IMG/VR virus record: IMGVR_UViG_3300025168_000126
Location: 1-51,378 of that record
DNA: 51,378 nucleotides
Source: a virus
Reading direction: 5' to 3' (one strand)
Under the pieces are notes generated by a model that had not been told where the DNA came from, did not search any database, and worked only from the letters and a program-made list of their open reading frames with translations. Position numbers and translations under genes: made by a program. Below are positions 20,137 to 28,030 of the stretch, piece by piece; position 1 is the stretch's first letter; each line of letters opens with the position of its first letter.

Positions 20137-21180
20137 TTACTCTGCGGGCGCAGGCGGCTGTTCGAGAATCATGTTGGTATGATCGTCGATAGGAATAGGC
20201 GACTTATCGTGTTCGCATGACATATCTTGAGGCAAGACATATGAGAATCGTGCGATATCACTAAGTTCTGGTTCCTTACCTTGTTCAAAACACCAGTTGA
20301 AGTAATACTTGTAGTTATCAAAAACTTCCTGTGCCTCGTCTATTACGCCGTGGCGGCCCTTCTTGAAATTTCCTCCCGCTGGTTCTCCGCCCAGACCGAG
20401 GGTCATGTAAGTCGGGCGATGTGTCGGGTTTCCCTTGTTTACATCACCATTACGAAAGCGTGCAACTGCCTTTCCCATCTCTCGCCATGCAGTTGCATTC
20501 TTCAAGACGGATTCGTAACCCTGCTTGTTGTCATTCCAACTACCGCCAGTTCCGATACCATGATTTGCCAACATTTTCTTAGATTCTGTGGCATCCCATG
20601 ACCTAAATTTAACTGGAACACCCGTTGCTCGCTTAACCATGTTCCGAAGACCTCGCTTAAAGGTAGCGCCTCGTTCGGGACACAGTTGATCAATCGCGGC
20701 ATCAATCTCTGCGTCGTTGTTCTTATCGATCAGACCTTGCTCGCAAAGGTCTTGAAGGTTTAGAGCCATCTCCGCCTTTGTGGGTTCCTTACATGGAAGA
20801 CCAATGTTCAATGCCTGCTGGAGAATATTCTTTTCCAAATCGCTATGGAATTCAATCACTTCACAATTCATTTCATAGTCTTCACCCTCCACGGCTTCGG
20901 CTGCGTCCGTGCTATGAAAACCATCAAACAGGCAAGGATTGCCATTCTCATCTAGATATACGACTGGTGGGTTAGATCGCTCGATATAACCAATGTTCGC
21001 AATAGAGTCTTTAATATGAGCCCTATTGTCAAGATCTTCACCACCAGCGATTGTTCGTGGTACATTGGTTTTTTTGTCCCGAAAGATATCCTTAATCTTA
21101 TACTTTCGGATACCATGCGAGGTAACTCCACCCTTATCGATAGCCAACTGAATCCTAAAATTCTTACTCGTCTGACTCAT
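20137..21180 (-). CDS. ParB-like nuclease/DNA-binding domain protein
   Basis: 347 residues. Residues about 50-110 read SIANIGYIERSNPPVVYLDENG then LFDGFHSTDAAEAVEGEDYE, the pattern of the ParB/sulfiredoxin N-terminal domain (PPVVxxxxGxxxxxDGxHR-like). A helical middle (about 130-200) could bind DNA. The C-terminal third has GGEPAGGNFKKGRHGVIDEAQE. Single-gene unit with a perfect TTGACA/TATAAT promoter and its own terminator, so expression is independent and probably early. Partition, CTPase or nuclease roles cannot be separated from sequence alone. Confidence 0.7.
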   Translation of the reverse strand: MSQTSKNFRIQLAIDKGGVTSHGIRKYKIKDIFRDKKTNVPRTIAGGEDLDNRAHIKDSIANIGYIERSNPPVVYLDENGNPCLFDGFHSTDAAEAVEGEDYEMNCEVIEFHSDLEKNILQQALNIGLPCKEPTKAEMALNLQDLCEQGLIDKNNDAEIDAAIDQLCPERGATFKRGLRNMVKRATGVPVKFRSWDATESKKMLANHGIGTGGSWNDNKQGYESVLKNATAWREMGKAVARFRNGDVNKGNPTHRPTYMTLGLGGEPAGGNFKKGRHGVIDEAQEVFDNYKYYFNWCFEQGKEPELSDIARFSYVLPQDMSCEHDKSPIPIDDHTNMILEQPPAPAE

Positions 21181-21252
21181 TTGAGTCTCCTATGTTCTGT
21201 CGTTAGATCCGTCTGTCACAACGTGTGAGAGATCGTCCTTACAACTGTGATC

Positions 21253-21280
21253 ATTATACACTAACTGTCGAGGGTGTCAA
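21253..21280 (-). promoter_or_regulatory. Consensus sigma70 promoter
   Basis: TTGACA (21275-21280), 16-base spacer, TATAAT (21253-21258), immediately before the ParB-like gene's leader. Confidence 0.85.
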
Positions 21281-21283
21281 CCC

Positions 21284-21451
21284 TCATTCAAACTTTTTCT
21301 CTACCCTGATCGGACTACCCCATGCGTCCTCTGCCCACTCGTACTTTTTTCTCTTCTCCGGTCGCTTTTTTTTCTCCACGGCCAGCAATTTTTTCAGCAG
21401 CATAATACTTTCCTCATGCCGCCGAATCTGCTCAATGATCAGTTCTTCCAT
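21284..21451 (-). CDS. Tiny basic helical protein
   Basis: 55 residues: MEELIIEQIRRHEESIMLLK then a Lys-rich helix and EWAEDAWGSPIRVEKKFE. Coupled to the transglycosylase gene by TGATG. Possibly an accessory of the lysis enzyme; this is only positional. Confidence 0.6.
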   Translation of the reverse strand: MEELIIEQIRRHEESIMLLKKLLAVEKKKRPEKRKKYEWAEDAWGSPIRVEKKFE

Positions 21452-21873
21452 CAGTTACCATCCCATCCGAGTTTGCGAAGTTGAATCTTAACCTTCTTCC
21501 AGTAACCGAGCGTGCTATCCTTACGATAACCATTCGGCCCGCCATTGTGAATGCGTGCAATGTCCTGCACCGTTACACTTCTTCCCAGTCTCTTTTCGGT
21601 AGCGTATCGTTTCATGTACGATTTCACAATGCGTTCCGCATACTTTCGATCGTAGCAATCTCGATACTCGCCGTTGATCCCTGAGAACTCCGTGGCATCC
21701 ATCCAGTACACTTCCCAGATCTGGAAAGCACCAATCGCATTCCCACCATCACCGACGGCACGATCGTCCCCACTCGACTCTACAATCCGAATGGCGTTGA
21801 GTACCATACTCATATCATCGGCGGGAGGAACGTTCGTATAACCGAGAACACACGGGAGAATGAATTCAATCAT
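21451..21873 (-). CDS. Lytic transglycosylase / lysozyme-like enzyme
   Basis: 140 residues. The first 18 residues are hydrophobic (MIEFILPCVLGYTNVPP) and could act as a signal or anchor. IRIVESSGDDRAVGDGGNAIGAFQIW holds the catalytic Glu32 of the SLT lysozyme-like fold and the GxFQI turn; DIARIHNGGPNGYRK gives the NGG loop. Enzymes of this type cut the glycan strands of peptidoglycan, here at lysis or as a local cutter. Coupled to small genes on both sides (ATGA, TGATG). A virion-borne role is less likely in this early-type operon. Confidence 0.85.
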   Translation of the reverse strand: MIEFILPCVLGYTNVPPADDMSMVLNAIRIVESSGDDRAVGDGGNAIGAFQIWEVYWMDATEFSGINGEYRDCYDRKYAERIVKSYMKRYATEKRLGRSVTVQDIARIHNGGPNGYRKDSTLGYWKKVKIQLRKLGWDGN

Positions 21874-21956
21874 TTCTTTTCCTGTTCCTTTTTCTTTTGT
21901 TCTTGTTCATCGCGTTCACGCTGAAGGTCCGCCGATTCATATCGATCTTCCATCAT
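21870..21956 (-). CDS. 28-residue charged peptide
   Basis: MMEDRYESADLQRERDEQEQ and a Lys/Glu end: a single charged helix. Both ends overlap neighbours by ATGA, which is the main support for it being translated. Confidence 0.5.
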   Translation of the reverse strand: MMEDRYESADLQRERDEQEQKKKEQEKK

Positions 21957-22105
21957 CCATCAATCCTATATTCTTCGAGATCGCCCTCTTCCAACTCATC
22001 ACACTCATCATAGAGGTTCGAGAGTTTAGTCTCTTGATCATGGAACAATTCCATGTAGTTACGTCGAGCCTGTTCGATTGCTTCTTCTTTGGTCATATCA
22101 GACAT
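21953..22105 (-). CDS. Small acidic helical protein
   Basis: 50 residues, MSDMTKEEAIEQARRNYMEL then an acidic helix ending LEEYRIDG. TGGAG upstream; overlaps the metallopeptidase stop by eight bases. Confidence 0.6.
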   Translation of the reverse strand: MSDMTKEEAIEQARRNYMELFHDQETKLSNLYDECDELEEGDLEEYRIDG

Positions 22106-22505
22106 TGCCGCATCTCCAGTATTCATCGGCCAGTTCGTATTGTAGTTGAGTCGCTTCACGTTCGCCTTCGCCCTTCCATGTTCCGCGTTCCCACTGCCAC
22201 AGATGCACGCATTCGTGGAACACCGTAGCGAGCGTATCGCGTACCGACTGATCGACTGCAATGTCAATCACATAATCGACACCGCCCTGATCCCACTCGT
22301 AGCATTGTCCGTAACACTCGATATCCTTGTACTGTCTGGCGTTCGTGGTGATCGTGATGTCCTCATGTTCACCATCGAAGTCGTTGAGTTGCATGTTGTA
22401 TCGGTTCAGGAACCATCGAATGGCGTTGACGACCATGAGACCCTCATCCTTCGTACAACCCGAAGCGGGATACCCGATAATGTAATTCTTTTTCACGTTC
22501 TTCAT
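22098..22505 (-). CDS. Zinc metallopeptidase-like protein (HECVH)
   Basis: 135 residues. TLATVFHECVHLWQWERG has the gluzincin HExxH motif (His97, Glu98, His101) and a third ligand may be Glu114 or Glu116 in GEGEREATQ. The N-terminal half is an alpha/beta region with GEHEDITITTNARQYKD. Small HExxH proteins in phages include SprT- and ImmA-like proteases; neither full signature is present. It lies between the muralytic enzyme and a run of tiny membrane proteins. Confidence 0.75.
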   Translation of the reverse strand: MKNVKKNYIIGYPASGCTKDEGLMVVNAIRWFLNRYNMQLNDFDGEHEDITITTNARQYKDIECYGQCYEWDQGGVDYVIDIAVDQSVRDTLATVFHECVHLWQWERGTWKGEGEREATQLQYELADEYWRCGNV

Positions 22506-22600
22506 GGCTTATCGTTTCGCATAGACCAGATAATGAGGAAGGTAAATACCAAGAAACAAACGGTAACGGTGTTGAGAATAAGAGAGATGCTGTCTGTCAT
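22502..22600 (-). CDS. 32-residue membrane peptide
   Basis: MTDSISLILNTVTVCFLVFT followed by a short basic end: one transmembrane helix. AAGGA upstream, ATGA overlap with the metallopeptidase gene. Confidence 0.55.
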   Translation of the reverse strand: MTDSISLILNTVTVCFLVFTFLIIWSMRNDKP

Positions 22601-22737
22601 TTGTTTTCCTTGAGTGAATGTCGAAAGGCAATTTGATCTTCTATCAGATTCATTATAGTATAACCGATCATGGTGAAAATTACAATGATACTCATGATGA
22701 TTTCCGCAGTAAATTGTGATTCAATATCGGCGATCAT
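22597..22737 (-). CDS. 46-residue membrane peptide
   Basis: MIADIESQFTAEIIMSIIVI FTMIGYTIMN gives one long transmembrane helix with a basic tail. ATGA overlap with the next gene. Part of a series of three small membrane proteins. Confidence 0.55.
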   Translation of the reverse strand: MIADIESQFTAEIIMSIIVIFTMIGYTIMNLIEDQIAFRHSLKENK

Positions 22738-22918
22738 TGATCATTCTCCTTCCGCCACTACGCTTTCTTTCTTTTCTTCGCTCGATTGTGTGATCGACAC
22801 GCTCGAAGAGATGATAGAACACGAAGAGGATACCCGCGAGGAATCCCACGATAATATACGGAGCCAATTCATCCATCATTCGATCCTGTGCCGTTTGGAT
22901 TACGAAATCTTCGATCAT
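22721..22918 (-). CDS. 65-residue membrane protein
   Basis: One transmembrane helix (PYIIVGFLAGILFVFYHLF) followed by a very basic tail (RRKERKRSGGRRMINDRRY), so N-out/C-in is likely. Next to a 175-base stretch (22919-23093) with no gene and no clear promoter. Confidence 0.6.
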   Translation of the reverse strand: MIEDFVIQTAQDRMMDELAPYIIVGFLAGILFVFYHLFERVDHTIERRKERKRSGGRRMINDRRY

Positions 22919-23093
22919 TGCGAAAACCCTTTGAAAAAAGGTATTTGGGGTGAAAAATATCCCCGGAGAATTTTTGGGATTTGGAGTCCCGTAAAAGTTT
23001 CTGAGAATCCCTCCGAGAAGAAAATAGGGACCGATCTGCTAGCGATCTGGAACCGCTAGGGAACCTAGATCGCGTGGCACTGTTAGGATGGTA

Positions 23094-23498
23094 TTAGGCA
23101 GTCATCGCTCGACCGAGAACGGTATCCGTCAGCACATCGACGGCATCACCCACCACATCCTCGCAGCATTCGCCGGCGACATCTTCGACAATGGTAACGT
23201 GATCAGACTCTAGTGCGTCTTCGTTCTTCATGTTACGATACGATGCGAGTTCTGGCACGCTATACAAACCACGCTTGATAACACGCTTCTGGTCCTTCAC
23301 GATCCAAGCAGGCGCCCATGCGATACCATGATCGTTGGCGATAACCTTGAGATCCTTACGGGAGAACTCCGTGGTAGTCATGCTACCAATGGATTCGGCG
23401 ATGCATCGAATGAATGCTTGCTGCTTCGCCTTGAGGTTGGTATAGAGGGAGGGATCGATGTCGGTCATGAGATTGGTATTGTTGTTCTGTTCGTTCAT
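23094..23498 (-). CDS. Stand-alone paralogue of the CobS-like protein's N-terminal domain
   Basis: 134 residues. Residues about 20-85 (KAKQQAFIRCIAESIG, SRKDLKVIANDHGIAWAPAWIV, KRGLYSVPEL) align with residues 4-61 of the AAA ATPase encoded at 25423 (KKQTAFVDACRAAG, KRSDLVAVANSMGQKYAPSWLV, DRGWFTIPNL). The rest is an acidic tail. The domain looks like a small helical DNA- or protein-binding unit. It could compete with or escort the ATPase. In the same operon. Confidence 0.75.
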   Translation of the reverse strand: MNEQNNNTNLMTDIDPSLYTNLKAKQQAFIRCIAESIGSMTTTEFSRKDLKVIANDHGIAWAPAWIVKDQKRVIKRGLYSVPELASYRNMKNEDALESDHVTIVEDVAGECCEDVVGDAVDVLTDTVLGRAMTA

Positions 23499-23515
23499 GT
23501 GATTCTTGTCCTTGT

Positions 23516-23779
23516 TCAGAGTGATTCGAGGGCGTCAGTGATATCAGAGGCCCATTCAATAAATTCGCTAATGATTTCTTCTTCGGTGTCAGTGAGGAAC
23601 GATTCCCCTACTAGGGAGAGAAGTCTAATAGTCATCCCTACCTGCACCATCTGTACGCTAGCATCGATGACACGATCGCTCAATGCTTGTACTTCGGGGT
23701 CTTGTGGGTCGATGGTTTCCATCATCTGTACCATGACGTTCAATTGATCGGAGATGTCAGCAGTGTTATCTACTTTCAC
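23516..23779 (-). CDS. Small acidic helical protein (GTG start)
   Basis: 87 residues from a GTG that overlaps the upstream stop (GTGA): VKVDNTADISDQLNVMVQMM and two long helices ending EFIEWASDITDALESL. Strongly acidic. No family recognised. Confidence 0.6.
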   Translation of the reverse strand: MKVDNTADISDQLNVMVQMMETIDPQDPEVQALSDRVIDASVQMVQVGMTIRLLSLVGESFLTDTEEEIISEFIEWASDITDALESL

Positions 23780-23949
23780 AGGGCGAAGTCCTCTTCGTGA
23801 GTGTTGATCGGCTCGGCGATACCAGTACAATGGTAGCAATCGCAATTAGTGGTGATGACCATCTGGCCGATGGGCAATCCATCGTAGTTGTCTTCGATCG
23901 CGGGATCGAGGGTCGGGTCGGATGATGCGTCGATGTACGGATTCAGCAT
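23776..23949 (-). CDS. Small acidic protein with Cys pair
   Basis: 57 residues from MLNPYIDASSDPTLDPAIED; later TTNCDCYHCTG, which could bind zinc. GGAG upstream. Directly downstream of tRNA-Lys. Confidence 0.6.
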   Translation of the reverse strand: MLNPYIDASSDPTLDPAIEDNYDGLPIGQMVITTNCDCYHCTGIAEPINTHEEDFAL

Positions 23950-23972
23950 TGAATGCTCCAAGAGAAGTGAAA

Positions 23973-24045
23973 TGGTCCCGCTCGGGCTCGAACCGAGGAC
24001 TGTCGGCTTAAAAGGCCGCTACTCTACCAACTGAGTTACAGGACC
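23973..24045 (-). tRNA. tRNA-Lys (anticodon UUU)
   Basis: 73 nt: acceptor GGTCCTG/CGGGACC, anticodon loop CTTTTAA, T-arm CTCGG/CCGAG around TTCGAGC, discriminator A. The first anticodon-stem pair is a G-A mismatch. Lies within the CobS-like operon. Confidence 0.93.
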
Positions 24046-24058
24046 GGGGGTTGGAGGA

Positions 24059-25423
24059 TCAGAAGGGCGACGTTTCCGCAGCGGTGGGGTTGAACTGGTT
24101 CCAGAAGTCGGGATCCAGATTCACGGTCTCGGCATTGGTATGCCACTTTCGACGCTGATCGTCCCACTTCGCTCCACGGTTCTTCACTTCGTCCTTCTGG
24201 CTGAAGGAAGTGTCGAGGTACATAACCGTCGAGGGATCGAGAGTAGCAGTGTTCACGCTAGTGTCGATGGTATCATCGAGTTTCGCGTAGAAGTCGCGGA
24301 ATGCGACCTTCGTATCGTCATCGAATCGGTTCAGTGCCATATCGATGGCAGTCTCACGCGACTGGAAGATGGCGAACGCCTTGACCACGTTTTCGAGTCG
24401 GCGGGTGGTGATGATCTCATCAATGGCACCCTCGCGGAATGCTCGGCGGATCATGTCTGCCCATTCCGTGAGACGACCAGCGAAATCCTTGTCTTCGCAT
24501 CCGAGCGTCTTCATCTTCTTCAGAAGAATACGCTTCTCGGTACTCTTAGGAGCATATTCCTGCTCAAGAGTCCAATCGAATCGGTCGAGCATGGCTTCAT
24601 TCATGATATTCGTACCAGCGAATCGACCATCGTCGCTACCCTTGCCCTTCGTGTTCGCAGTGGCGAAGATTGTGAAACCAGCAGCGGGCTGCACCCACTC
24701 GTTAATCTTCTTCAGGTAGATACCCTTCCCTTCGAGAACCGACTGAAGACACATCATCAGATGCGTACCGAGGTCGATCTCATCGAGGAGGAGAACCGCG
24801 CCACGTCGCATAGCGTTGACCACGGGACCATCCTGCCAGACGGTCTCGCCGTTGATCAGGCGGAAACCACCCAGCAAATCGTCTTCGTCCGTGGCGCTGG
24901 TAATGTTGACGCGGAAACACTCACGATTGAGGTTCGCACAGGCTTGCATGACCATCGTGGTCTTGCCGTTACCAGACAATCCCGTAACGTACATCGGAGC
25001 GAACATACCGCTCTTGATCACGGTTTCTACCGTATCATGATGGCCCCATGAGACGTACGTCTTCAGACGATCGGGAACCAGACTAGCAGCGCCGGCGGTC
25101 ATACCACGAATGGCAGACAGTTCCGCAGTGACCGGGGTATCGTTACCCTTCGGAGCGGGGGCAGCAGTCTTCTCCGCAGCATCGAGCGCCATGGCTCGGT
25201 CGAATGCTTCAGCATTCTGCTCACCGATCGAGTCTTCGAGATTCGGGATGGTAAACCATCCACGATCGACGCGGAATTCGTCCGACTGGACGAGCCACGA
25301 AGGAGCGTACTTCTGGCCCATGCTGTTAGCGACGGCAACGAGGTCGCTACGCTTCGCAGGACTGGCAAGACCAGCGGCTCGACATGCATCGACGAATGCG
25401 GTTTGCTTCTTGGTGAGTTTCAT
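24059..25423 (-). CDS. cobS: CobS/MoxR-like AAA+ ATPase with C-terminal DUF5710-like domain
   Basis: 454 residues. An N-terminal domain (about 4-61) is shared with the gene at 23498. The AAA core has Walker A GLSGNGKT (148-155) and Walker B LLLDEID (211-217), followed by the sensor region TIFATANTKGKG and a helical lid. Residues about 402-432 read DTSFSQKDEVKNRGAKWDDQRRKWH, the DUF5710 pattern. T4-like marine phages carry this CobS-type ATPase, named after the cobaltochelatase subunit. Together with the divergent VWA protein it recalls MoxR-VWA pairs that remodel proteins. Cobalt chelation itself is unproven. Confidence 0.9.
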   Translation of the reverse strand: MKLTKKQTAFVDACRAAGLASPAKRSDLVAVANSMGQKYAPSWLVQSDEFRVDRGWFTIPNLEDSIGEQNAEAFDRAMALDAAEKTAAPAPKGNDTPVTAELSAIRGMTAGAASLVPDRLKTYVSWGHHDTVETVIKSGMFAPMYVTGLSGNGKTTMVMQACANLNRECFRVNITSATDEDDLLGGFRLINGETVWQDGPVVNAMRRGAVLLLDEIDLGTHLMMCLQSVLEGKGIYLKKINEWVQPAAGFTIFATANTKGKGSDDGRFAGTNIMNEAMLDRFDWTLEQEYAPKSTEKRILLKKMKTLGCEDKDFAGRLTEWADMIRRAFREGAIDEIITTRRLENVVKAFAIFQSRETAIDMALNRFDDDTKVAFRDFYAKLDDTIDTSVNTATLDPSTVMYLDTSFSQKDEVKNRGAKWDDQRRKWHTNAETVNLDPDFWNQFNPTAAETSPF

Positions 25424-25479
25424 TATCGGATGGTTCCGCTTGAGTCTTCGTTTTCGAGGATCATTTCCTCGACAGGTAA

Positions 25480-25507
25480 ATTATACCACAACCACGCCCC
25501 AAGGCAA
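25480..25507 (-). promoter_or_regulatory. Sigma70-like promoter of the CobS-like operon
   Basis: TTGCCT (25502-25507), 16-base spacer, TATAAT (25480-25485). It lies inside the left copy of the 33-bp inverted repeat. The leader to the ATG is about 50 bases with a weak ribosome site. Confidence 0.8.
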
Positions 25508-25512
25508 CCCAT
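25480..25512 (-). repeat. 33-bp inverted repeat, left copy (promoter)
   Basis: Perfect inverted match to 25777-25809, covering both -35 and -10 boxes and four bases upstream of them. The two copies face away from each other across 264 bases. Confidence 0.95.
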
Positions 25513-25589
25513 TCATGCGATATAAAGCCCAGATTGGTGAGATTTTGACGTAAACCCTTGCCGAATCAGCAGTTATGGGTCGAAAAGAG

Positions 25590-25756
25590 TTATCCACAAG
25601 GATATCGGACGTTCGGAGGGAGCGACTATAGAAGGAACGCGCCCGCACGCACGCGAATACCATAAAATTGGCTGCTTGTCAACCCGATTTCGACAAAAAT
25701 GGGAAAAATAGTCCATTTTTCACCGGATTTCCTTGGTTTTCCACATTTTATCCACA
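25590..25756. other. Candidate replication origin segment with DnaA-box-like sites
   Basis: Contains exact TTATCCACA at 25590-25598 and 25748-25756, and TTTTCCACA at 25737-25745, in an AT-rich stretch with no gene. All genes to the left for 25 kb read leftward (one exception) and those to the right read rightward for 18 kb (one exception). Function as an origin is inference. Confidence 0.4.
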
Positions 25757-25776
25757 TTTTGAGAAATATCTTCCGT

Positions 25777-25809
25777 ATGGGTTGCCTTGGGGCGTGGTTG
25801 TGGTATAAT
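25777..25809 (+). repeat. 33-bp inverted repeat, right copy (promoter)
   Basis: Right copy of the repeat at 25480-25512. It ends exactly at the -10 box; sequences diverge after it, so the conserved unit is the promoter itself. Confidence 0.95.
25782..25809 (+). promoter_or_regulatory. Sigma70-like promoter of the VWA gene (leaderless type)
   Basis: TTGCCT (25782-25787), 16-base spacer, TATAAT (25804-25809), six bases to the ATG at 25816. Confidence 0.85.
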
Positions 25810-25815
25810 ATACGC

Positions 25816-27930
25816 ATGAGCAACACGAAAACCATCCTCGCGGGTCTCCTCGCAACCGAAAATCTCTCGGTTGTGCATGATCCAGCCGCCCAGACTGCTT
25901 CCTTCGATCTCAAGAACCGAGTTCTTACGCTGCCAGTCTGGCAGGACATGTCGAACAGTCTGTACGATATGCTCGTGGGACACGAAGTCGCCCATGCCTT
26001 GCATACTCCGTGCGATGGTTGGAAGGATAACATTGAAGAATTGTCTTCGATGCATGGTCTTCCCTATGCTCACGTCCAGCAGTACGTTAACGTGGTCGAG
26101 GATGCACGAATCGAGCGATTGATCAAGAAGCAGTTCCCCGGACTGCGCCGAGACTTCCTCGATGCGTATGTCGATCTCATGAACCGCGATCTCTTCAGCC
26201 TCGAAGGTCGATCAATCTCCGACCTCGGTCTCATCGACCGACTGAATCTCGAATTCAAGGTGGGTATCCATGCTGGTGAGACGATTCCGTTCGCCCCTAG
26301 CGAAGTTCAGTGGATTGACCGAATCAAGTCTGCCGATACCTTCTCCGACGTTCTCGACATCGTGAACGACCTCCTCGCATCGATCATCGATGATAATGAG
26401 GAGCAGGAGCAGGAGCAGGAATCCACCGAATCCGAGTCGGGCGACGGCGACGGCGAAGGTTCGCCCGAGTCTTCCGACGATTCGGATGACGATTCGGGTG
26501 AGGATCAGCAGCAGGGCTCCGGTTCAGCCGGAGACGACGACACCGAAGACGGTGCCGATGCTGATTCCTCACCCGATGCGGGTGACGATGCATCCGACGA
26601 GGATGCTGGCCGGCAGGGTGCAAGCGTACCTGAGTCGATCACCGAACAGGCATTCTCGAAGGTTTCCGACGCTATGCGGGACGGAAGCGGCGCATCGTAT
26701 GATAGCGGCGAGAAGACGATGGAGCGGGTTGACCTCGAACGTCATATCATCGACTACAAGCGTTTCCATCGTCTTCTTGCTGGTTCGCTGCTGGTGAATG
26801 CTGCGAAGGAAACGAGCGATAGGGAATGCCGCCATTTCATCGTCCGATCCAAGCCCACGGTTAACGTACTGACGAAGCAGTTCGAGATGAAGAAGCAGGC
26901 AGATGCCCACAAGCGGGTGCAGATTGCCAAGACTGGTACTCTCGATACCGTGAAGATGATGAACTACAAGTGGTCCGAAGATGTCTTCCGCAAGGCAACC
27001 ACCGTCCGCGATGGTAAGAACCACGGGCTGGTTATGTTCCTCGATTGGTCTGGTAGCATGTGCGACCAGATTGTCGAAACGATGGAACAGGTCATGCAGT
27101 TGGTTCTCTTCTGCAAGAAGGTGAACATTCCCTTCGAGGTCTACGCCTTCACCAGTGCCATGCCGCACGAATTCGATGAGAATCGTACCGAGAAGTCGGA
27201 TAACGATGCATGGCAGGACACCGAGTACCGTTTCGCCCTGCTCAATCTCTTCTCCAGCCGCATGAACAAGCGAGAACTCGACGCTGCTATGCCGCAGTGT
27301 TACGCCCTCGCCAAGTCGCAGTCATGGAACTCCCGAAACCCGCTGCCGACCGTCGGACGCGAGTTCGGTCTTGGTGGTACTCCGCTCAACGAAGCGATTC
27401 TTGCTGCCATCGACATCGTTCCTTCCTTCAAGAAGAACAACAATGTCCAGATTGTGAACAGCGTTTTCCTCACGGACGGTAGCGGTAACGGGATGCACGT
27501 TCCTCACAACGGTACGCTCAAGATTGAGGGAGACCGCATCGGAACCCGCGTCAACCAGCAGAACGCCACGAACCTGCTCACGAAGATGCTTCAGGAGCGT
27601 ACTGGTTCCAAGGTCGTCAACTTCTTCCTCGCCGACTGGACTCCTGCGAAGTTCGAACGCCACTCCTACTACTACTTCCGCGACCACGATAAGATGTACG
27701 CGGGACTCGAAACGTGGAAGTCGGATAACTACGCTATCGCCACCACCGATAGCATGGGATGGGATGAACAGTACCTGATCCGCACCGTCAAGGTTGACAC
27801 TTCCGACGCGATGGATGCGGTCAAGGATACCGATACCACCGCCAAGAAGAAGAATGCTTTCCTTAAGAGCATGAAGGGTCGATCCACCTCCCGAGTCGTC
27901 CTCAACCGCTTCATCGACATGATCGCCTGA
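25816..27930 (+). CDS. CobT-like protein: HExxH metallopeptidase-like domain plus VWA domain
   Basis: 704 residues from MSNTKTILAGLL. LVGHEVAHALHTP (His56, Glu57, His60) with VNVVEDARIERL (Glu95) gives a zinc-protease-like site. A long Asp/Glu/Ser/Gln tract follows (about 195-260). Residue 410 on reads DWSGSM, the metal-binding start of a von Willebrand A domain, with a late Thr/Asp pair in LTDGSG. This order (peptidase-like, acidic linker, VWA) is that of CobT-like proteins that partner MoxR/CobS AAA ATPases. It is divergent from the AAA gene with an identical promoter. The ATG follows the -10 by six bases, so its mRNA is probably leaderless. The codon choice is more GC-rich than in the structural genes. 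Confidence 0.9.
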   Translation: MSNTKTILAGLLATENLSVVHDPAAQTASFDLKNRVLTLPVWQDMSNSLYDMLVGHEVAHALHTPCDGWKDNIEELSSMHGLPYAHVQQYVNVVEDARIERLIKKQFPGLRRDFLDAYVDLMNRDLFSLEGRSISDLGLIDRLNLEFKVGIHAGETIPFAPSEVQWIDRIKSADTFSDVLDIVNDLLASIIDDNEEQEQEQESTESESGDGDGEGSPESSDDSDDDSGEDQQQGSGSAGDDDTEDGADADSSPDAGDDASDEDAGRQGASVPESITEQAFSKVSDAMRDGSGASYDSGEKTMERVDLERHIIDYKRFHRLLAGSLLVNAAKETSDRECRHFIVRSKPTVNVLTKQFEMKKQADAHKRVQIAKTGTLDTVKMMNYKWSEDVFRKATTVRDGKNHGLVMFLDWSGSMCDQIVETMEQVMQLVLFCKKVNIPFEVYAFTSAMPHEFDENRTEKSDNDAWQDTEYRFALLNLFSSRMNKRELDAAMPQCYALAKSQSWNSRNPLPTVGREFGLGGTPLNEAILAAIDIVPSFKKNNNVQIVNSVFLTDGSGNGMHVPHNGTLKIEGDRIGTRVNQQNATNLLTKMLQERTGSKVVNFFLADWTPAKFERHSYYYFRDHDKMYAGLETWKSDNYAIATTDSMGWDEQYLIRTVKVDTSDAMDAVKDTDTTAKKKNAFLKSMKGRSTSRVVLNRFIDMIA

Positions 27931-27951
27931 TCCGCTCATAATCAGGCACTG

Positions 27952-27979
27952 AAACCCCTTAGAAATAAGGGGTTTTTGT
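27952..27979 (+). terminator. Rho-independent terminator
   Basis: AAACCCCTT, loop AGAAAT, AAGGGGTTTTTG. It closes the VWA gene and also works weakly in reverse. Confidence 0.9.
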
Positions 27980-28006
27980 TTGCATTCACACATTGCCCTG
28001 CTAAGG

Positions 28007-28014
28007 TATAAATA
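28007..28014 (+). promoter_or_regulatory. T4-like late promoter TATAAATA
   Basis: Exact TATAAATA 16 bases before the ATG at 28031, with GGAG between. First of the rightward late promoters. Confidence 0.8.
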
Positions 28015-28030
28015 CCTATGGAGATATACC

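Noticed and set aside
24140-25051. Plus-strand open frame of 303 residues opposite the CobS-like gene
   Set aside because: The minus-strand gene has Walker A, Walker B and a shared N-terminal domain; the reverse frame has no known motif and no start signal.
24059-27930. True cobalamin (cobaltochelatase) pathway in the phage
   Set aside because: Only CobS- and CobT-like shapes are present with no CobN or other pathway gene here; a MoxR-VWA-type role is more economical.
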